Origin: JBBQZU01 sp041749535 | Lineage (GTDB): Bacteria > Bacteroidota > Bacteroidia > Flavobacteriales_D > Cryomorphaceae | Assembly: GCA_041749535.1 (NCBI GenBank) | Contig: JBGTBE010000079.1 | Span: forward strand, 17,487-81,486 | Direction: 5' to 3' | DNA length: 64,000 nucleotides | In this document: positions 33,842 through 42,590 of the stretch, piece after piece | How the letters are laid out: every line of letters starts with the position of its first letter | Position numbering within the stretch: position 1 is the stretch's first letter | Notes under the pieces: model-generated | Told to the model about the DNA's origin: nothing | The model's database searches: none | Seen by the model: only the letters and a program-made list of their open reading frames with translations | Translations under genes and position numbers: made by a program

Positions 33842-34852
33842 TCAGAGTTGAAGCGGACCACCTTGGGTGAATGTGAGGTAGTCTATTGCAAATTCCACGG
33901 ATATGGGTGGCGATGGTTGAGAGTTCATGTCTGAAATAAGTAATACACGAATAGTCACCAATTTTTGAAGTTGTGCTTGCGTCATCCCCACTTCGCTCAT
34001 GGAATGGTTTATGTGTCTCCACCCAGTCCAGTTGAGTGGGAAGTCTCCCGGTAGTTGGAATGTTTGGTCTGTCCCATCTTCAAACGCCCCGCTGTCGTTG
34101 GAGTCGAATACAAACTGTATTACCGCAATTCCGTGTGGCGTACCAGAACTCCTGATGAAACAATTGAAATACAGGTTTTCAGGGATTGTGGTAGGAAGTG
34201 GAGCGTACGTCTCGCCAGTAATGTTCGAAGAAATGTTGATGAGCCCAACAAAGAAGTTGGGAACCACATTGTCAGTGCCTTGCAAGAAATAGAAGTAATC
34301 GCCTTGGGCAGCGATCGCATTATTTTGTCTTCCCGTCTGGTTGGTAAGTTCAAATTCGAAATTGCCAAACTGTATAGCACTGCCTGGCTCGGCTTCAAAA
34401 TCTGTAAAAAGTGACCCGGGGTACACCCTGGTTGAAACAATTTCCACATCGGCTGTATTTACAAAGTCTTCCTGTTCAGGCACAAGAAGTTCAACTGTGC
34501 ACATTTCTGTGCTGAAGAAGGGCAAATCCGTGGTATTGCCAATCCATGTTGCGTTTTCGGCATTGATGAACTTATCGAAACCTGTAATTCTCTTCACTGC
34601 CCCAGTCTCGGTGCCAGTGATTTCAATAACCCAATCTACGCTAATATTGAATTCAGCAGTGAAGATTACGGTTTCGCCAGCTGCGAAATCAACCAAGGTG
34701 GTATTCACACTCAACTCTTGAATTACCGTAAAATCACCATAGCGATCTATCAGGCTAGGGCCTGCAAAAGGCTCATCTTCGTGTTCGCAAGCGGTAAGTG
34801 CACCCATTAGGAATATGCACGTTGCGATTTTTAAGTATTGGCTCATCATCAT
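33842..34852 (-). CDS. Surface lipoprotein of unknown family
   Basis: A 336-residue protein with a lipoprotein signal (LKIATCIFLMGALTAC). After the cysteine comes an acidic EHEDEPF stretch, consistent with surface export of Bacteroidota lipoproteins. An Ig-like beta region follows (ETVIFTAEFNISVDWVIEIT, residues about 60-145), then a jelly-roll-like part (DFEAEPGSAIQFGNFEFELT...FYFLQGTDNVVPNFFVGLI...NLYFNCFIRSSG...FAIDYLTF). The second half resembles sugar-binding beta-sandwiches but no family is recognised. It lies between the barrel gene (20-base gap) and the CBM-like lipoprotein (19-base gap), so all are probably co-transcribed. A glycan-binding role is inferred from context only. Confidence 0.7.
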   Translation of the reverse strand: MMMSQYLKIATCIFLMGALTACEHEDEPFAGPSLIDRYGDFTVIQELSVNTTLVDFAAGETVIFTAEFNISVDWVIEITGTETGAVKRITGFDKFINAENATWIGNTTDLPFFSTEMCTVELLVPEQEDFVNTADVEIVSTRVYPGSLFTDFEAEPGSAIQFGNFEFELTNQTGRQNNAIAAQGDYFYFLQGTDNVVPNFFVGLINISSNITGETYAPLPTTIPENLYFNCFIRSSGTPHGIAVIQFVFDSNDSGAFEDGTDQTFQLPGDFPLNWTGWRHINHSMSEVGMTQAQLQKLVTIRVLLISDMNSQPSPPISVEFAIDYLTFTQGGPLQL

Positions 34853-34872
34853 CTCAATATTTCTTGTGCGGG

Positions 34873-36663
34873 TTAAAATGTCATGTTGAATAGTGCAAAT
34901 ACCTGATTGAGTCCATAGTCGAGTGGGTTGTTCACCCCTCGTTTTGAATCAAATTGCTGATACTGTACTGTTAGATAAATACCTTTTTTGAATTCGTATT
35001 TAAAACCTGCTCCTATGAGCGACTCCGAATCGTCGGCATTGAGTTGTGTCGGAAAGTCAATTACATCATTGAATGAGTCAATCCTGGGAGGGTATTCTCT
35101 TCCGTTGGCACTAAATAGTTTGGCGCCAAGGAGCAATTCGAAACTCTCAAATAGTTCTGCTTCGAGACCCAGGTCTATAAGATTTGACTGAAGATCAACT
35201 TGCTCAATTTCTACACCACCACGGTCCACATTTTCGTATTGGTAACCAAATGTAAAACGCAGGTTCTTCTCCCAAGAGAGATAATGGTGTATGTTCACAT
35301 TGGCCGCAGCCCGAAGCAAGGAGAAATTTTTGAGCTCATTGGTTCCCTGACCTCTAATTTCGCTCATAAGGGCCGCATCGATGCGCGCTTCAATCCTGTC
35401 TGCATCAGAACCGTATATGGCATCCAATCGCAATCCACGGCGGTTTGGTGTGGCAGTTCCGTATGGCAGGGTGTTGCTATACCTCGCATCATAGGGCATC
35501 AGCCTATCCGATAGTTGAAAAGTGTACAACGCCCTGTCGCGGGTTAGGTCGAAAAGAGCAGGGTCGCGCTTTTCATCATCTACACCTATTCGGTCATAGT
35601 AGGATTTGTCCGCGTCAAAATTTACGCGTTTTGATTGAGCGCCTATGCTGAAGAAATCGGGGCCTACATCTACGAATGCCGCGGTAACGGCCACTTTTTG
35701 AGGCTTGAATTCAGCGCGAACGCCTACATCCAAAAAGGTGTCGGTTTCCTTGAAGAACGAAACGGAGTCGTTGCGGTTTTCCAGACTGGATTTACCAGAT
35801 TCACCTACCAGACGCAATGCGAGTTTTTTATTTTCAAATGCGGTGAGGTTGTAGCTTACGCTGAAAACTGAATTGCGAATTCCTGTGGTGGCCTCGCCCG
35901 ATTGTAAATCGTCGAAGGTATTCACATAATTTACCCCAACGCTTGCTTTCATACCCAGAGAGTCGTTGAAATTTACGCTGTTGAACATGGCACTTCCACC
36001 TGCCACAAACCTTGAGGGGATGGTGAAGAAATCTGTGCCTCTTATTCTTGTAAGGAAAGCGCTGAACTCTGCATCTTTCAGGCCCTCTGTAAAATCGAGA
36101 CCAAAATCGAGTTTGGCCCCTTGGAGACGCCGGGTGTTAGCATCGGTGTAAAATTGCTCGTAATAAATCACTTCTCGTTGGGGTGCAAAAACAGCTGCTT
36201 CGTTCACCACACCTTCTTCAAGTGGATTGTATAAGGTGTAAGGTGACATGACCAAATCCATATCTCCCACGCGGTATTTCAGCGCGTTTGCAATTACCCC
36301 CCTTGCCCACAGCTCCCTTACTTCAATGGTTTGCCCTGCTCCGAAGAAGCCGCCGAATTCGTTGCGCAAGCGCAGGATGGCTTGCACTTCGGTTTTGTCG
36401 TTTGGGGTTGCGTTCAAAATAAGGTCAAGTAGAAACTCCCCATCCGTAAGGTTGCGAACAGTGGCGCTGTCGCTCTCCAATATATTGCCGTCTATGGCGG
36501 TTTGACCGAGGTAGGTTCTACCAAGACCATTGAAGTGCACGGTTTTGCGCGCTTCTTTTTCTTCTTCGGCGGCTTTGGCAGAACCATCTTGGGCGTGCAG
36601 GCGAGGGGATAGCAGGTTCAGCAAACATATAATCGAGAAAACGGTGAAATGTTGTTTTTTCAT
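34873..36663 (-). CDS. Predicted outer-membrane beta-barrel protein
   Basis: A 596-residue protein with a signal peptide (FSIICLLNLLSPRLHAQ). Many alternating-pattern strands with aromatic ends follow, and the chain ends in the aromatic-terminated strand VFALFNMTF, the usual outer-membrane insertion signal. Its N-terminal part (FNGLGRTYLGQTAIDGN) and RVGDMDLVMSPYTLYNP suggest a porin-like fold; I recognise no named family with certainty. There is no TonB box or plug domain, so it is not SusC. It is 9 bases downstream of a second barrel gene and upstream of two lipoproteins, which suggests a joint outer-membrane assembly for glycan binding or passage. Confidence 0.75.
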   Translation of the reverse strand: MKKQHFTVFSIICLLNLLSPRLHAQDGSAKAAEEEKEARKTVHFNGLGRTYLGQTAIDGNILESDSATVRNLTDGEFLLDLILNATPNDKTEVQAILRLRNEFGGFFGAGQTIEVRELWARGVIANALKYRVGDMDLVMSPYTLYNPLEEGVVNEAAVFAPQREVIYYEQFYTDANTRRLQGAKLDFGLDFTEGLKDAEFSAFLTRIRGTDFFTIPSRFVAGGSAMFNSVNFNDSLGMKASVGVNYVNTFDDLQSGEATTGIRNSVFSVSYNLTAFENKKLALRLVGESGKSSLENRNDSVSFFKETDTFLDVGVRAEFKPQKVAVTAAFVDVGPDFFSIGAQSKRVNFDADKSYYDRIGVDDEKRDPALFDLTRDRALYTFQLSDRLMPYDARYSNTLPYGTATPNRRGLRLDAIYGSDADRIEARIDAALMSEIRGQGTNELKNFSLLRAAANVNIHHYLSWEKNLRFTFGYQYENVDRGGVEIEQVDLQSNLIDLGLEAELFESFELLLGAKLFSANGREYPPRIDSFNDVIDFPTQLNADDSESLIGAGFKYEFKKGIYLTVQYQQFDSKRGVNNPLDYGLNQVFALFNMTF

Positions 36664-36672
36664 GGATGGTGA

Positions 36673-38739
36673 TTAAAAGAAGGTTTTTAATTCGATGGTG
36701 AATTCGCGTCCCGTATAGGTATCCAGGGCGAAGCTTCGGTCTTCAAAATGCATCCATCGATGGCGTACGTACAGCCCGCAATTTTCGGCAAGGGCCCAAT
36801 CAAAGCCCACACCTATACCTCTGCCGTATTGGTCGCGGGGGAGCTGGGTGTCATCGTCCCAATCTGTAAAGGTCCCGCCCTGTGCCCTTTCCAGGCCGAG
36901 GTAGCCGGTAAGTATAAACTTTGGAAGGATTTCATAATACACGTCAAATTCATGGTATTGTACCATTAGATAGCTGTCTTCTGTCATTGTTGGAATGAAA
37001 GCCGCTTCCGACTTTGCAGAGCTAATGGAGCCTATGTAAAAAAAGTACATCGATCGTTTTCCAAGGTTTGCTTTTACTTTACCCTGCACATCCAAGGAAT
37101 TAAAATATTTTCTGTTTAGAGACCCGGCTGTTTGGGGATCAGTATCAGTGGTTTGAACCAACTCTGATACGCCTCTAAAAAACGAAAACTGCCTACCGTA
37201 GGGTCCGAAAACTGTAGGTCCGGTGGCATTGGCAGGGAATGGATTGTATATTCTGGAAAGTGCCAAGCCGTTGATCCTGTGTACGTAACTTAAAGCTACA
37301 GATGTAGCATCTATTTCTTTAGATAAACCCCAACCCAAGCTCATTTTGACAGGGCCTAGCTTTATGTCGGTATTGATATTTAGACCTTGTCGGTTGTGCA
37401 CCAATTGATTCACCATGGTAAGTTGGCCCCCCGCTCCATTGGCACCGGCAATGAGTCCAATATCTTCAAGAATTTCAGGATTGGAGTTGGTGAATATCTC
37501 CCCATTTTGATTAAAGAAATTCTTACTGATCTGGTACACTTGCACATCGAGCGGCAAGTAGGTGTATACTTTGGGAATATAAAAGCGAAGCATCAATGCC
37601 TCACCCCATTTTTCGGCATACGAAGGACTTTCATAACTGCCTGCACCAAGTTCGCCTACAATATCGATTCTGCCAGCTTTGATGCCCAAGCCGAGTGTAT
37701 GTACTTGATAGGTTCTGAAAGTTTTTGACAAACTGTCAAGCGCAGTTCTGCTATGTATCATATTGTACGAGAAGGTGTGCCCCTGTTTGCCAAAATTGCG
37801 GGTGAGTTTGCCTCCCGTAATAAAACTGGGCAGAACACGCGAAGTACCGCTGATGCCAAGGTAAGTTGGCACATTGCCCGCATCAAGCGTGGGATCTATG
37901 GTGAGGAAAGGATCATCAACAATACCACCGGCCAGGCCTCCATTCACCTGGGTTTTGCCCCAGAAGAGATCAAAAGCAATTTCTCCTGGCAATTTTGCGC
38001 CGTTGAGAATAAGCCCTTGAAAGGCTTGGTTATTCCACCGCAGGTCTCCTGGATTTGGTGTGCCGGTTTTGTAATAGCTATCGTATTTGTCAGTGTTATT
38101 TACCCCTTCCCAAGGAGTGCGGTCAAAGATGCTGAACCGGTCGAGAATCTGAAATACGCCAATGGTAAAAGGACTGAGGTTATACCAGTGAATTCCTCCA
38201 GCTCTTACACCGAAATTGCCGTGATCGGTGCGGAAGTTTCCGTAAAAATTAATTCCAAGGTTGGTACTGAACGTATTGTTTTGAGGGCCTGCTCCATCAT
38301 ATGGGGTGAATATGAAAAGCTCAGTCCCAAAGCTTGTTTTACTGTTTGGTCTTGCTACTACTGTAGTAGAAAGCATAGGTTCCCTGTAGCCATCGCCAAC
38401 GCTATAGGCCTTCTCATATGGAGCCAGGTTTGGGTAAGGCTCACTCATATTGCGTCCATACACGAAAAGCCTGTAATAGCCGAAAACAGTAATTTTCTGA
38501 TCTGGCTTTCGTAATTTTTTGGCTACAAAACTGGAGTCGTATTGAATGCCTTCCATAAATTGAGTAGGCATGGGAGCAAAACTGTTAATGCCTGAAGGGG
38601 ATTCTTGTCCATAGGACACCAATCCGGCAAGGCTCAAAAAAGCGAGCATTGAAGCAAAACATACCTTTCTTAGCACAACGAAAGCAAAAAATGACACGGC
38701 ATTTTTGGTGCTCAACCTGCTATACGAGGGTTCCTTCAT
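36673..38739 (-). CDS. Predicted outer-membrane beta-barrel protein, large
   Basis: A 688-residue protein (ATG 38739; an in-frame ATG 24 bases earlier is possible). The N-terminal region has an unusually late signal sequence (VCFASMLAFLSLAGLVSYGQ, residues about 25-45). Many Gly/aromatic-rich strands follow (FGYYRLFVYGRNMSEPYPN, FGTELFIFTPYDG, GVRAGGIHWYNLSPFTIG) and the terminal strand FTIELKTFF ends in Phe, typical of outer-membrane barrels. There is no plug or TonB box. It is the first gene of a minus-strand operon with a second barrel and two lipoproteins, divergent from a glycoside hydrolase and next to a TGATGTA operator pair. Substrate passage is inferred; the family is not recognised. 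Confidence 0.75.
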   Translation of the reverse strand: MKEPSYSRLSTKNAVSFFAFVVLRKVCFASMLAFLSLAGLVSYGQESPSGINSFAPMPTQFMEGIQYDSSFVAKKLRKPDQKITVFGYYRLFVYGRNMSEPYPNLAPYEKAYSVGDGYREPMLSTTVVARPNSKTSFGTELFIFTPYDGAGPQNNTFSTNLGINFYGNFRTDHGNFGVRAGGIHWYNLSPFTIGVFQILDRFSIFDRTPWEGVNNTDKYDSYYKTGTPNPGDLRWNNQAFQGLILNGAKLPGEIAFDLFWGKTQVNGGLAGGIVDDPFLTIDPTLDAGNVPTYLGISGTSRVLPSFITGGKLTRNFGKQGHTFSYNMIHSRTALDSLSKTFRTYQVHTLGLGIKAGRIDIVGELGAGSYESPSYAEKWGEALMLRFYIPKVYTYLPLDVQVYQISKNFFNQNGEIFTNSNPEILEDIGLIAGANGAGGQLTMVNQLVHNRQGLNINTDIKLGPVKMSLGWGLSKEIDATSVALSYVHRINGLALSRIYNPFPANATGPTVFGPYGRQFSFFRGVSELVQTTDTDPQTAGSLNRKYFNSLDVQGKVKANLGKRSMYFFYIGSISSAKSEAAFIPTMTEDSYLMVQYHEFDVYYEILPKFILTGYLGLERAQGGTFTDWDDDTQLPRDQYGRGIGVGFDWALAENCGLYVRHRWMHFEDRSFALDTYTGREFTIELKTFF

Positions 38740-38801
38740 GGTGTACTTGATTTGGTCTGACAAAGTGGGAATTATTCATTGATATATACCTCAACATTTT
38801 A

Positions 38802-38819
38802 TACATCATTTGTACATCT
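38802..38819 (-). promoter_or_regulatory. TGATGTA tandem operator, barrel operon / GH-A promoter region
   Basis: On the minus strand this reads AGATGTA-CAAA-TGATGTA: two GATGTA cores exactly 11 bp apart, the first with one mismatch to TGATGTA. The same arrangement is found in the two other divergent regions of the locus. The near edge is 38 bases from a TTTG (38764-38761) upstream of the barrel gene, the same distance as at the GH16 promoter near 47140, although here no TA precedes that TTTG at the right place. Confidence 0.6.
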
Positions 38820-38926
38820 TTAACAAATTAACTACTTCAAGCATACATCGCGTGCGCCGTGTCTTGGCAGCTCGAAAGCTTATCGTTAAATTTTCCCTGA
38901 ATTCTAAAATAATTCCCATCTTGCAT

Positions 38927-40228
38927 ATGATGAACTTTAAAAGATTAGGTCTGCTTATAGGAGCCTGTGGTATGTTCCACTTTGCTTCCGCTCAGGTTGC
39001 CTCCGAGCCAGTGCACGTAGAAGTGCGAAAAGAAAATGGCTCCTGGCAGTTGTACAGGGGTGGGGAGCCATACTATATTAAAGGTGTAGGAGGACAAAAA
39101 TACCTGGACAGAGCAGTGGCCTACGGAGCCAATTCTGTGAGAACCTGGGGGGTTGATGAAGCTGCACAAGTGCTTGACGAAGCGCATCAAAAAGGGCTAA
39201 CCGTATTGTTTGGATTATGGGTAGGGTGCGAGCGTCAAGGATTCAATTACGATGATGGTAAGGCGGTAAAGGCCCAGCTGGAAAGCTTTACTGAAGTGGT
39301 TGCTAAATTTAAGGACCATCCGGCATTGCTTATGTGGGGTATAGGCAATGAAACCGATCTTTTTTACAGTGATTTCAAAGTGTGGAATGCAATCAATGAT
39401 ATCGCAAAGATGATTCATGAAACAGATCCTCATCACCCAACGATGACTGTAACTGCAGGATTGGATGTGGCAGAAGTACAATTGATCATGCAAAGAGCGC
39501 CCCATATTGACATTTACGGTATCAATACGTACGCCGCGCTAATTGGCATCGACAAGGAAATGAGATCATATGGATGGGATAAACCCTATATCATTACGGA
39601 GTGGGGACCTAACGGACATTGGGAAGTTGCCAAGACTTCATGGGGTGTTCCTTTAGAGCAAACAAGTTCTGAAAAAGCAGCATCCTATCTGGAGAGATAC
39701 CAAAAGGGCATTGCGCGTGATAAGGATATGTGCATCGGTTCATATGTATTCCTTTGGGGCCATAAGCAAGAGACCACCCCAACCTGGTATGGAGTTTTCC
39801 TTGAAGACGGAAGTGAGACAGAGGTGATGGATGTACTGCAATATGTTTGGTCGGGCAGTTACCCAACCAACCGCTCACCGGGCATCAAGTCCTACACCAT
39901 GGAAGGTAAAACGGTGAAAGAAAGTGTGTATGTAAATCCGGGCAAAGATGTGGTGTTCAATGTAAAGGCATTCGATCCTGATGGAGATGTGCTCGACTAT
40001 CAATATGAATTGCTTCCCGAAAGCCGTGATATTAAATCTGGTGGAGATGCAGAGTCCAAACCTGAACCAGTAAAAATTGCCCGAAAGGAAGGGAGTGAAA
40101 ATGGAACCCTATGGTTTGCAGCACCCAAGAAACAGGGGCCTTACCGTATGTTCGTGTATGTAAAAGACGGAAATGGAAATGCCGCAACAGCCAATTTTCC
40201 TTTCTACGTGGGCAAGAATGAACTCTGA
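38927..40228 (+). CDS. Clan GH-A glycoside hydrolase (GH2 TIM-barrel-like), exported
   Basis: A 433-residue exported enzyme (ATG 38927 or 38930; signal LGLLIGACGMFHFASAQ). The TIM barrel starts with EPYYIKGVGGQKYLDRAVAY and shows clan GH-A marks: an acid/base Glu in LMWGIGNETDLF and a probable nucleophile Glu in YIITEWGPNG. This resembles the barrel domain of GH2-like proteins and of bacterial beta-1,3-glucan hydrolases, but the exact family is not certain. After residue about 320 a beta-sandwich follows (VYVNPGKDVVFNVKAFDPDG ... YRMFVYVKDGNGN), an Ig- or cadherin-like module. There is no T9SS tail, so it is probably periplasmic. It diverges from the barrel/lipoprotein operon. Confidence 0.8.
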   Translation: MMNFKRLGLLIGACGMFHFASAQVASEPVHVEVRKENGSWQLYRGGEPYYIKGVGGQKYLDRAVAYGANSVRTWGVDEAAQVLDEAHQKGLTVLFGLWVGCERQGFNYDDGKAVKAQLESFTEVVAKFKDHPALLMWGIGNETDLFYSDFKVWNAINDIAKMIHETDPHHPTMTVTAGLDVAEVQLIMQRAPHIDIYGINTYAALIGIDKEMRSYGWDKPYIITEWGPNGHWEVAKTSWGVPLEQTSSEKAASYLERYQKGIARDKDMCIGSYVFLWGHKQETTPTWYGVFLEDGSETEVMDVLQYVWSGSYPTNRSPGIKSYTMEGKTVKESVYVNPGKDVVFNVKAFDPDGDVLDYQYELLPESRDIKSGGDAESKPEPVKIARKEGSENGTLWFAAPKKQGPYRMFVYVKDGNGNAATANFPFYVGKNEL

Positions 40229-40282
40229 ATCTTTCATTAAGGTTTACCTATTCTCATGTAGCATCACTGCTATTTCAAAAAC

Positions 40283-41389
40283 CTATTCTCCTACACCGAA
40301 TTTATAGATGCACAAGGCAGTGTAAGTTTCATTGGGATGCAGTATTACAGAAGGGAAACCCTTTTGGTTTGGGCTGTCAGGAAAACCCTGGGCTTCAAAG
40401 CAGCATCCTGAACGGCGGGGATATTTGGTTCCGTTTTTACCTGAAATGGTTCCATTGAGAAAATTTCCGGTATAAAATTGCACGCCAGGAGCGTCGGTAA
40501 TTACTTCCAGGGTCCTCCCGCTTTCATGTTCCTTAAGCATGGCTACAGAACGAATGCCTGTGGTTTCAGGGATGAAATGGTGGTCAATACCATCTGCCAG
40601 CGTGAGTTGATCGTGCGATTTTGCCAAAAGCGCCGCTATTGAAATCGGCTTCCTAAGATCAAATGGGGTATCTTGAACATCATCAATGGCACCGGTAGGA
40701 ATAAGGTCATGGCGAATTAGCAGGTATCTGTTGGCGTTGATCTGCACTGTGTGGTTGAGAATCGATTCATTGCCAGCACCATTCAGGTTGAAATAAGCGT
40801 GATTTGTAAGGCTTAAGGGCGTTGACTGGTCCGTAGTTGCTGAATATCTGATTTGTAATTCGTTTTCTTCGGTGAGTTTGTAAACCACATCCACATTAAT
40901 GTTTCCAGGATAACCACTTTCACCATTTGGCGATGTGCAATGAAGGCTCAGTGTGGAAGAGTCTACTTTTCGAACATTCCATACTTTGTTATGGAATCCT
41001 ACTTCACCTCCATGCAGGTGGTTATTGCCCTCATTTTTTGAAAGTAAATAGGTCTTTCCTTTTAGCTCAAATTTTCCATCAGATATCCTGTTTCCCACCC
41101 TGCCTATAATGGCGCCAAAGTATGTTTCCTTGTCGTTGATGTAACCAGTTATTGAGTCATGTCCCAGCACCACATCTGCGATGTTGCCATATTTGTCTGC
41201 TGCGTATATACTAACTATCCTACCTCCGTAATTGGTTATTTGACAGGCCATGCCATGGCCATTGGAGAGGGTGTAGAGATGGGTTTCTGCGCCGTTCAGA
41301 AAAGAATGGAATGGTTCAACGGCCAATTTGCTGACCATACGATTGTTGTGGATTAAGTTTGTTGCATAGATTGGATGCCTGTTGCTCAT
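40283..41389 (-). CDS. Aldose 1-epimerase (galactose mutarotase)
   Basis: A 368-residue mutarotase interconverting alpha and beta anomers of glucose or galactose. Conserved features are ITNYGGRIVSI, IIGRVGNRISDGKFELKGK, NNHLHGGEVGFHNKVW (His), SLTNHAYFNLNGAG (His) and the Glu-containing CCFEAQGFPDSPNQ. There is no obvious signal peptide, so it is taken as cytoplasmic. The gene follows the PfkB kinase with a 4-base overlap and would act on glucose released by the beta-glucosidases. The exact start is uncertain (M1 at 41389 or M18), but the overlap favours the longer form. Confidence 0.93.
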   Translation of the reverse strand: MSNRHPIYATNLIHNNRMVSKLAVEPFHSFLNGAETHLYTLSNGHGMACQITNYGGRIVSIYAADKYGNIADVVLGHDSITGYINDKETYFGAIIGRVGNRISDGKFELKGKTYLLSKNEGNNHLHGGEVGFHNKVWNVRKVDSSTLSLHCTSPNGESGYPGNINVDVVYKLTEENELQIRYSATTDQSTPLSLTNHAYFNLNGAGNESILNHTVQINANRYLLIRHDLIPTGAIDDVQDTPFDLRKPISIAALLAKSHDQLTLADGIDHHFIPETTGIRSVAMLKEHESGRTLEVITDAPGVQFYTGNFLNGTISGKNGTKYPRRSGCCFEAQGFPDSPNQKGFPSVILHPNETYTALCIYKFGVGE

Positions 41390-42372
41390 GCTTCATCTGC
41401 ATAGTTCTCTCCAATCATGGCATCCGTTTCATCCAATGATTTGAACACATCAAAGGTGCGACCCTGTGTGCGCTGAGCGCCGAGCGCATTGGCATATTTC
41501 ACGGCAGTGATGTAGTCGCCGGGATTCTTCACCAGCCCGAAACCCAGTCCACCAGCGAAGGAATCACCACATCCAGTGGTGTCTATAACATGTTCCACCC
41601 AAATTGCTTTGACCAACTCTTGATGGAGTTCTGACTGCTTTTTAAAGAATACCGCACTTCCATTCGAGTCGAGCGTTACAATCAGCGACTTAATACCTAA
41701 GCCTATGGCATGTTCTGCAAAAGCTGGCAAGTGGCTAATGTCCTTTTTATCAAATTCTTTGAGCGCATCCAGTTTTATCTCCTTTGCGAACCAGGAACAG
41801 TTAGACTCTTCAAGATTCATCTTCAGCACATCAATGTAGGGCAACCATGAATCACGGTCTATCCAATATTTGAGAATCCGGTCTCCCAGGGTAGAGACGC
41901 TGTTGGTTGGCCCATGCGCGTCGAAGACAATCACGCCGCTGCTGTGTTCACGAATGTACTTTAAGGTTTCTAGCGGAACTTCATAATCAGTGATTGGTAC
42001 ACAAATAAATGCATCGCAATGCATGAGGTCTTTCACATCATCAGCAAGTATAGGATTCATGAATCCAGTTTGCTTTTCCAGGCGGTGGTTTTGGTCCAGA
42101 AACTTCAACCGAATCACATCTCCCTGATCGGCATCCGAGGTAATAAAATCTGTATTGATATTTGGGAATGCTTTGAGAATGGACTTCACAGGCGCTTCAT
42201 CCTTTTTGCGAAGGTGAGAAACCAAATGCACGGTTCCATTCGAACCAAGAAGTTTAGACAGGCCTATGGCGGTGTGCATGGCGCAACCATATTTTTCAAT
42301 CACTTCTCCGTGGTGGGTGGTGATATGGTCCCGTGGAATTGGACCGAGAACTGCCAGGTTGTAATTTTTCAT
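41386..42372 (-). CDS. PfkB family carbohydrate kinase
   Basis: A 328-residue sugar kinase of the ribokinase/PfkB family. The ATG at 42372 gives MKNYNLAVLGPIPRDHI; an upstream in-frame ATG (42417) lies inside the -7 box and is unlikely. The C-terminal PfkB signature is clear: DTTGCGDSFAGGLGFG with catalytic Asp, followed by AVKYANALGAQRTQG. The N-terminal GCAMHTAIGLSKLLG replaces the usual GG-rich segment, so the substrate may not be fructose or ribose. It heads the two-gene unit with the epimerase and is divergent from the T9SS-exported GH16. Phosphorylation of glucose or an oligosaccharide product is inferred. Confidence 0.88.
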   Translation of the reverse strand: MKNYNLAVLGPIPRDHITTHHGEVIEKYGCAMHTAIGLSKLLGSNGTVHLVSHLRKKDEAPVKSILKAFPNINTDFITSDADQGDVIRLKFLDQNHRLEKQTGFMNPILADDVKDLMHCDAFICVPITDYEVPLETLKYIREHSSGVIVFDAHGPTNSVSTLGDRILKYWIDRDSWLPYIDVLKMNLEESNCSWFAKEIKLDALKEFDKKDISHLPAFAEHAIGLGIKSLIVTLDSNGSAVFFKKQSELHQELVKAIWVEHVIDTTGCGDSFAGGLGFGLVKNPGDYITAVKYANALGAQRTQGRTFDVFKSLDETDAMIGENYADEA

Positions 42373-42414
42373 TTCCTGAAATTTGGGACCAATTGAACGA
42401 TGGTGGTCTTCAAA

Positions 42415-42422
42415 CAAATGTA
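42415..42422 (-). promoter_or_regulatory. Bacteroidota -7 promoter element (pfkB-galM)
   Basis: The minus strand reads TACATTTG, matching TAnnTTTG, 42 bases before the ATG at 42372. It overlaps the longer ORF start at 42417, supporting the shorter protein. Confidence 0.55.
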
Positions 42423-42468
42423 GGTGATGCCTTCAACTGTTGAGGTAGGATTTTACTTTTGGCCATTG

Positions 42469-42486
42469 TGATGTAGTTTTGATGTA
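42469..42486 (+). promoter_or_regulatory. TGATGTA tandem operator between pfkB and GH16
   Basis: TGATGTA-GTTT-TGATGTA: two exact copies with an 11-bp period in the 218-base divergent region between the kinase and the T9SS-exported GH16. It matches the operators at 47056-47073 and 38802-38819. No clear -7 box is seen at the matching distance on the GH16 side. Confidence 0.65.
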
Positions 42487-42590
42487 TGCATACCTGTGCA
42501 AAATAGGGCTTTGTGAGGTGTAGTGAAGGGCGAGTAATGCAAAATTGATTTTTGAATACCCTATTTTAGCAGCACCCTAAAAAGTGTAAA

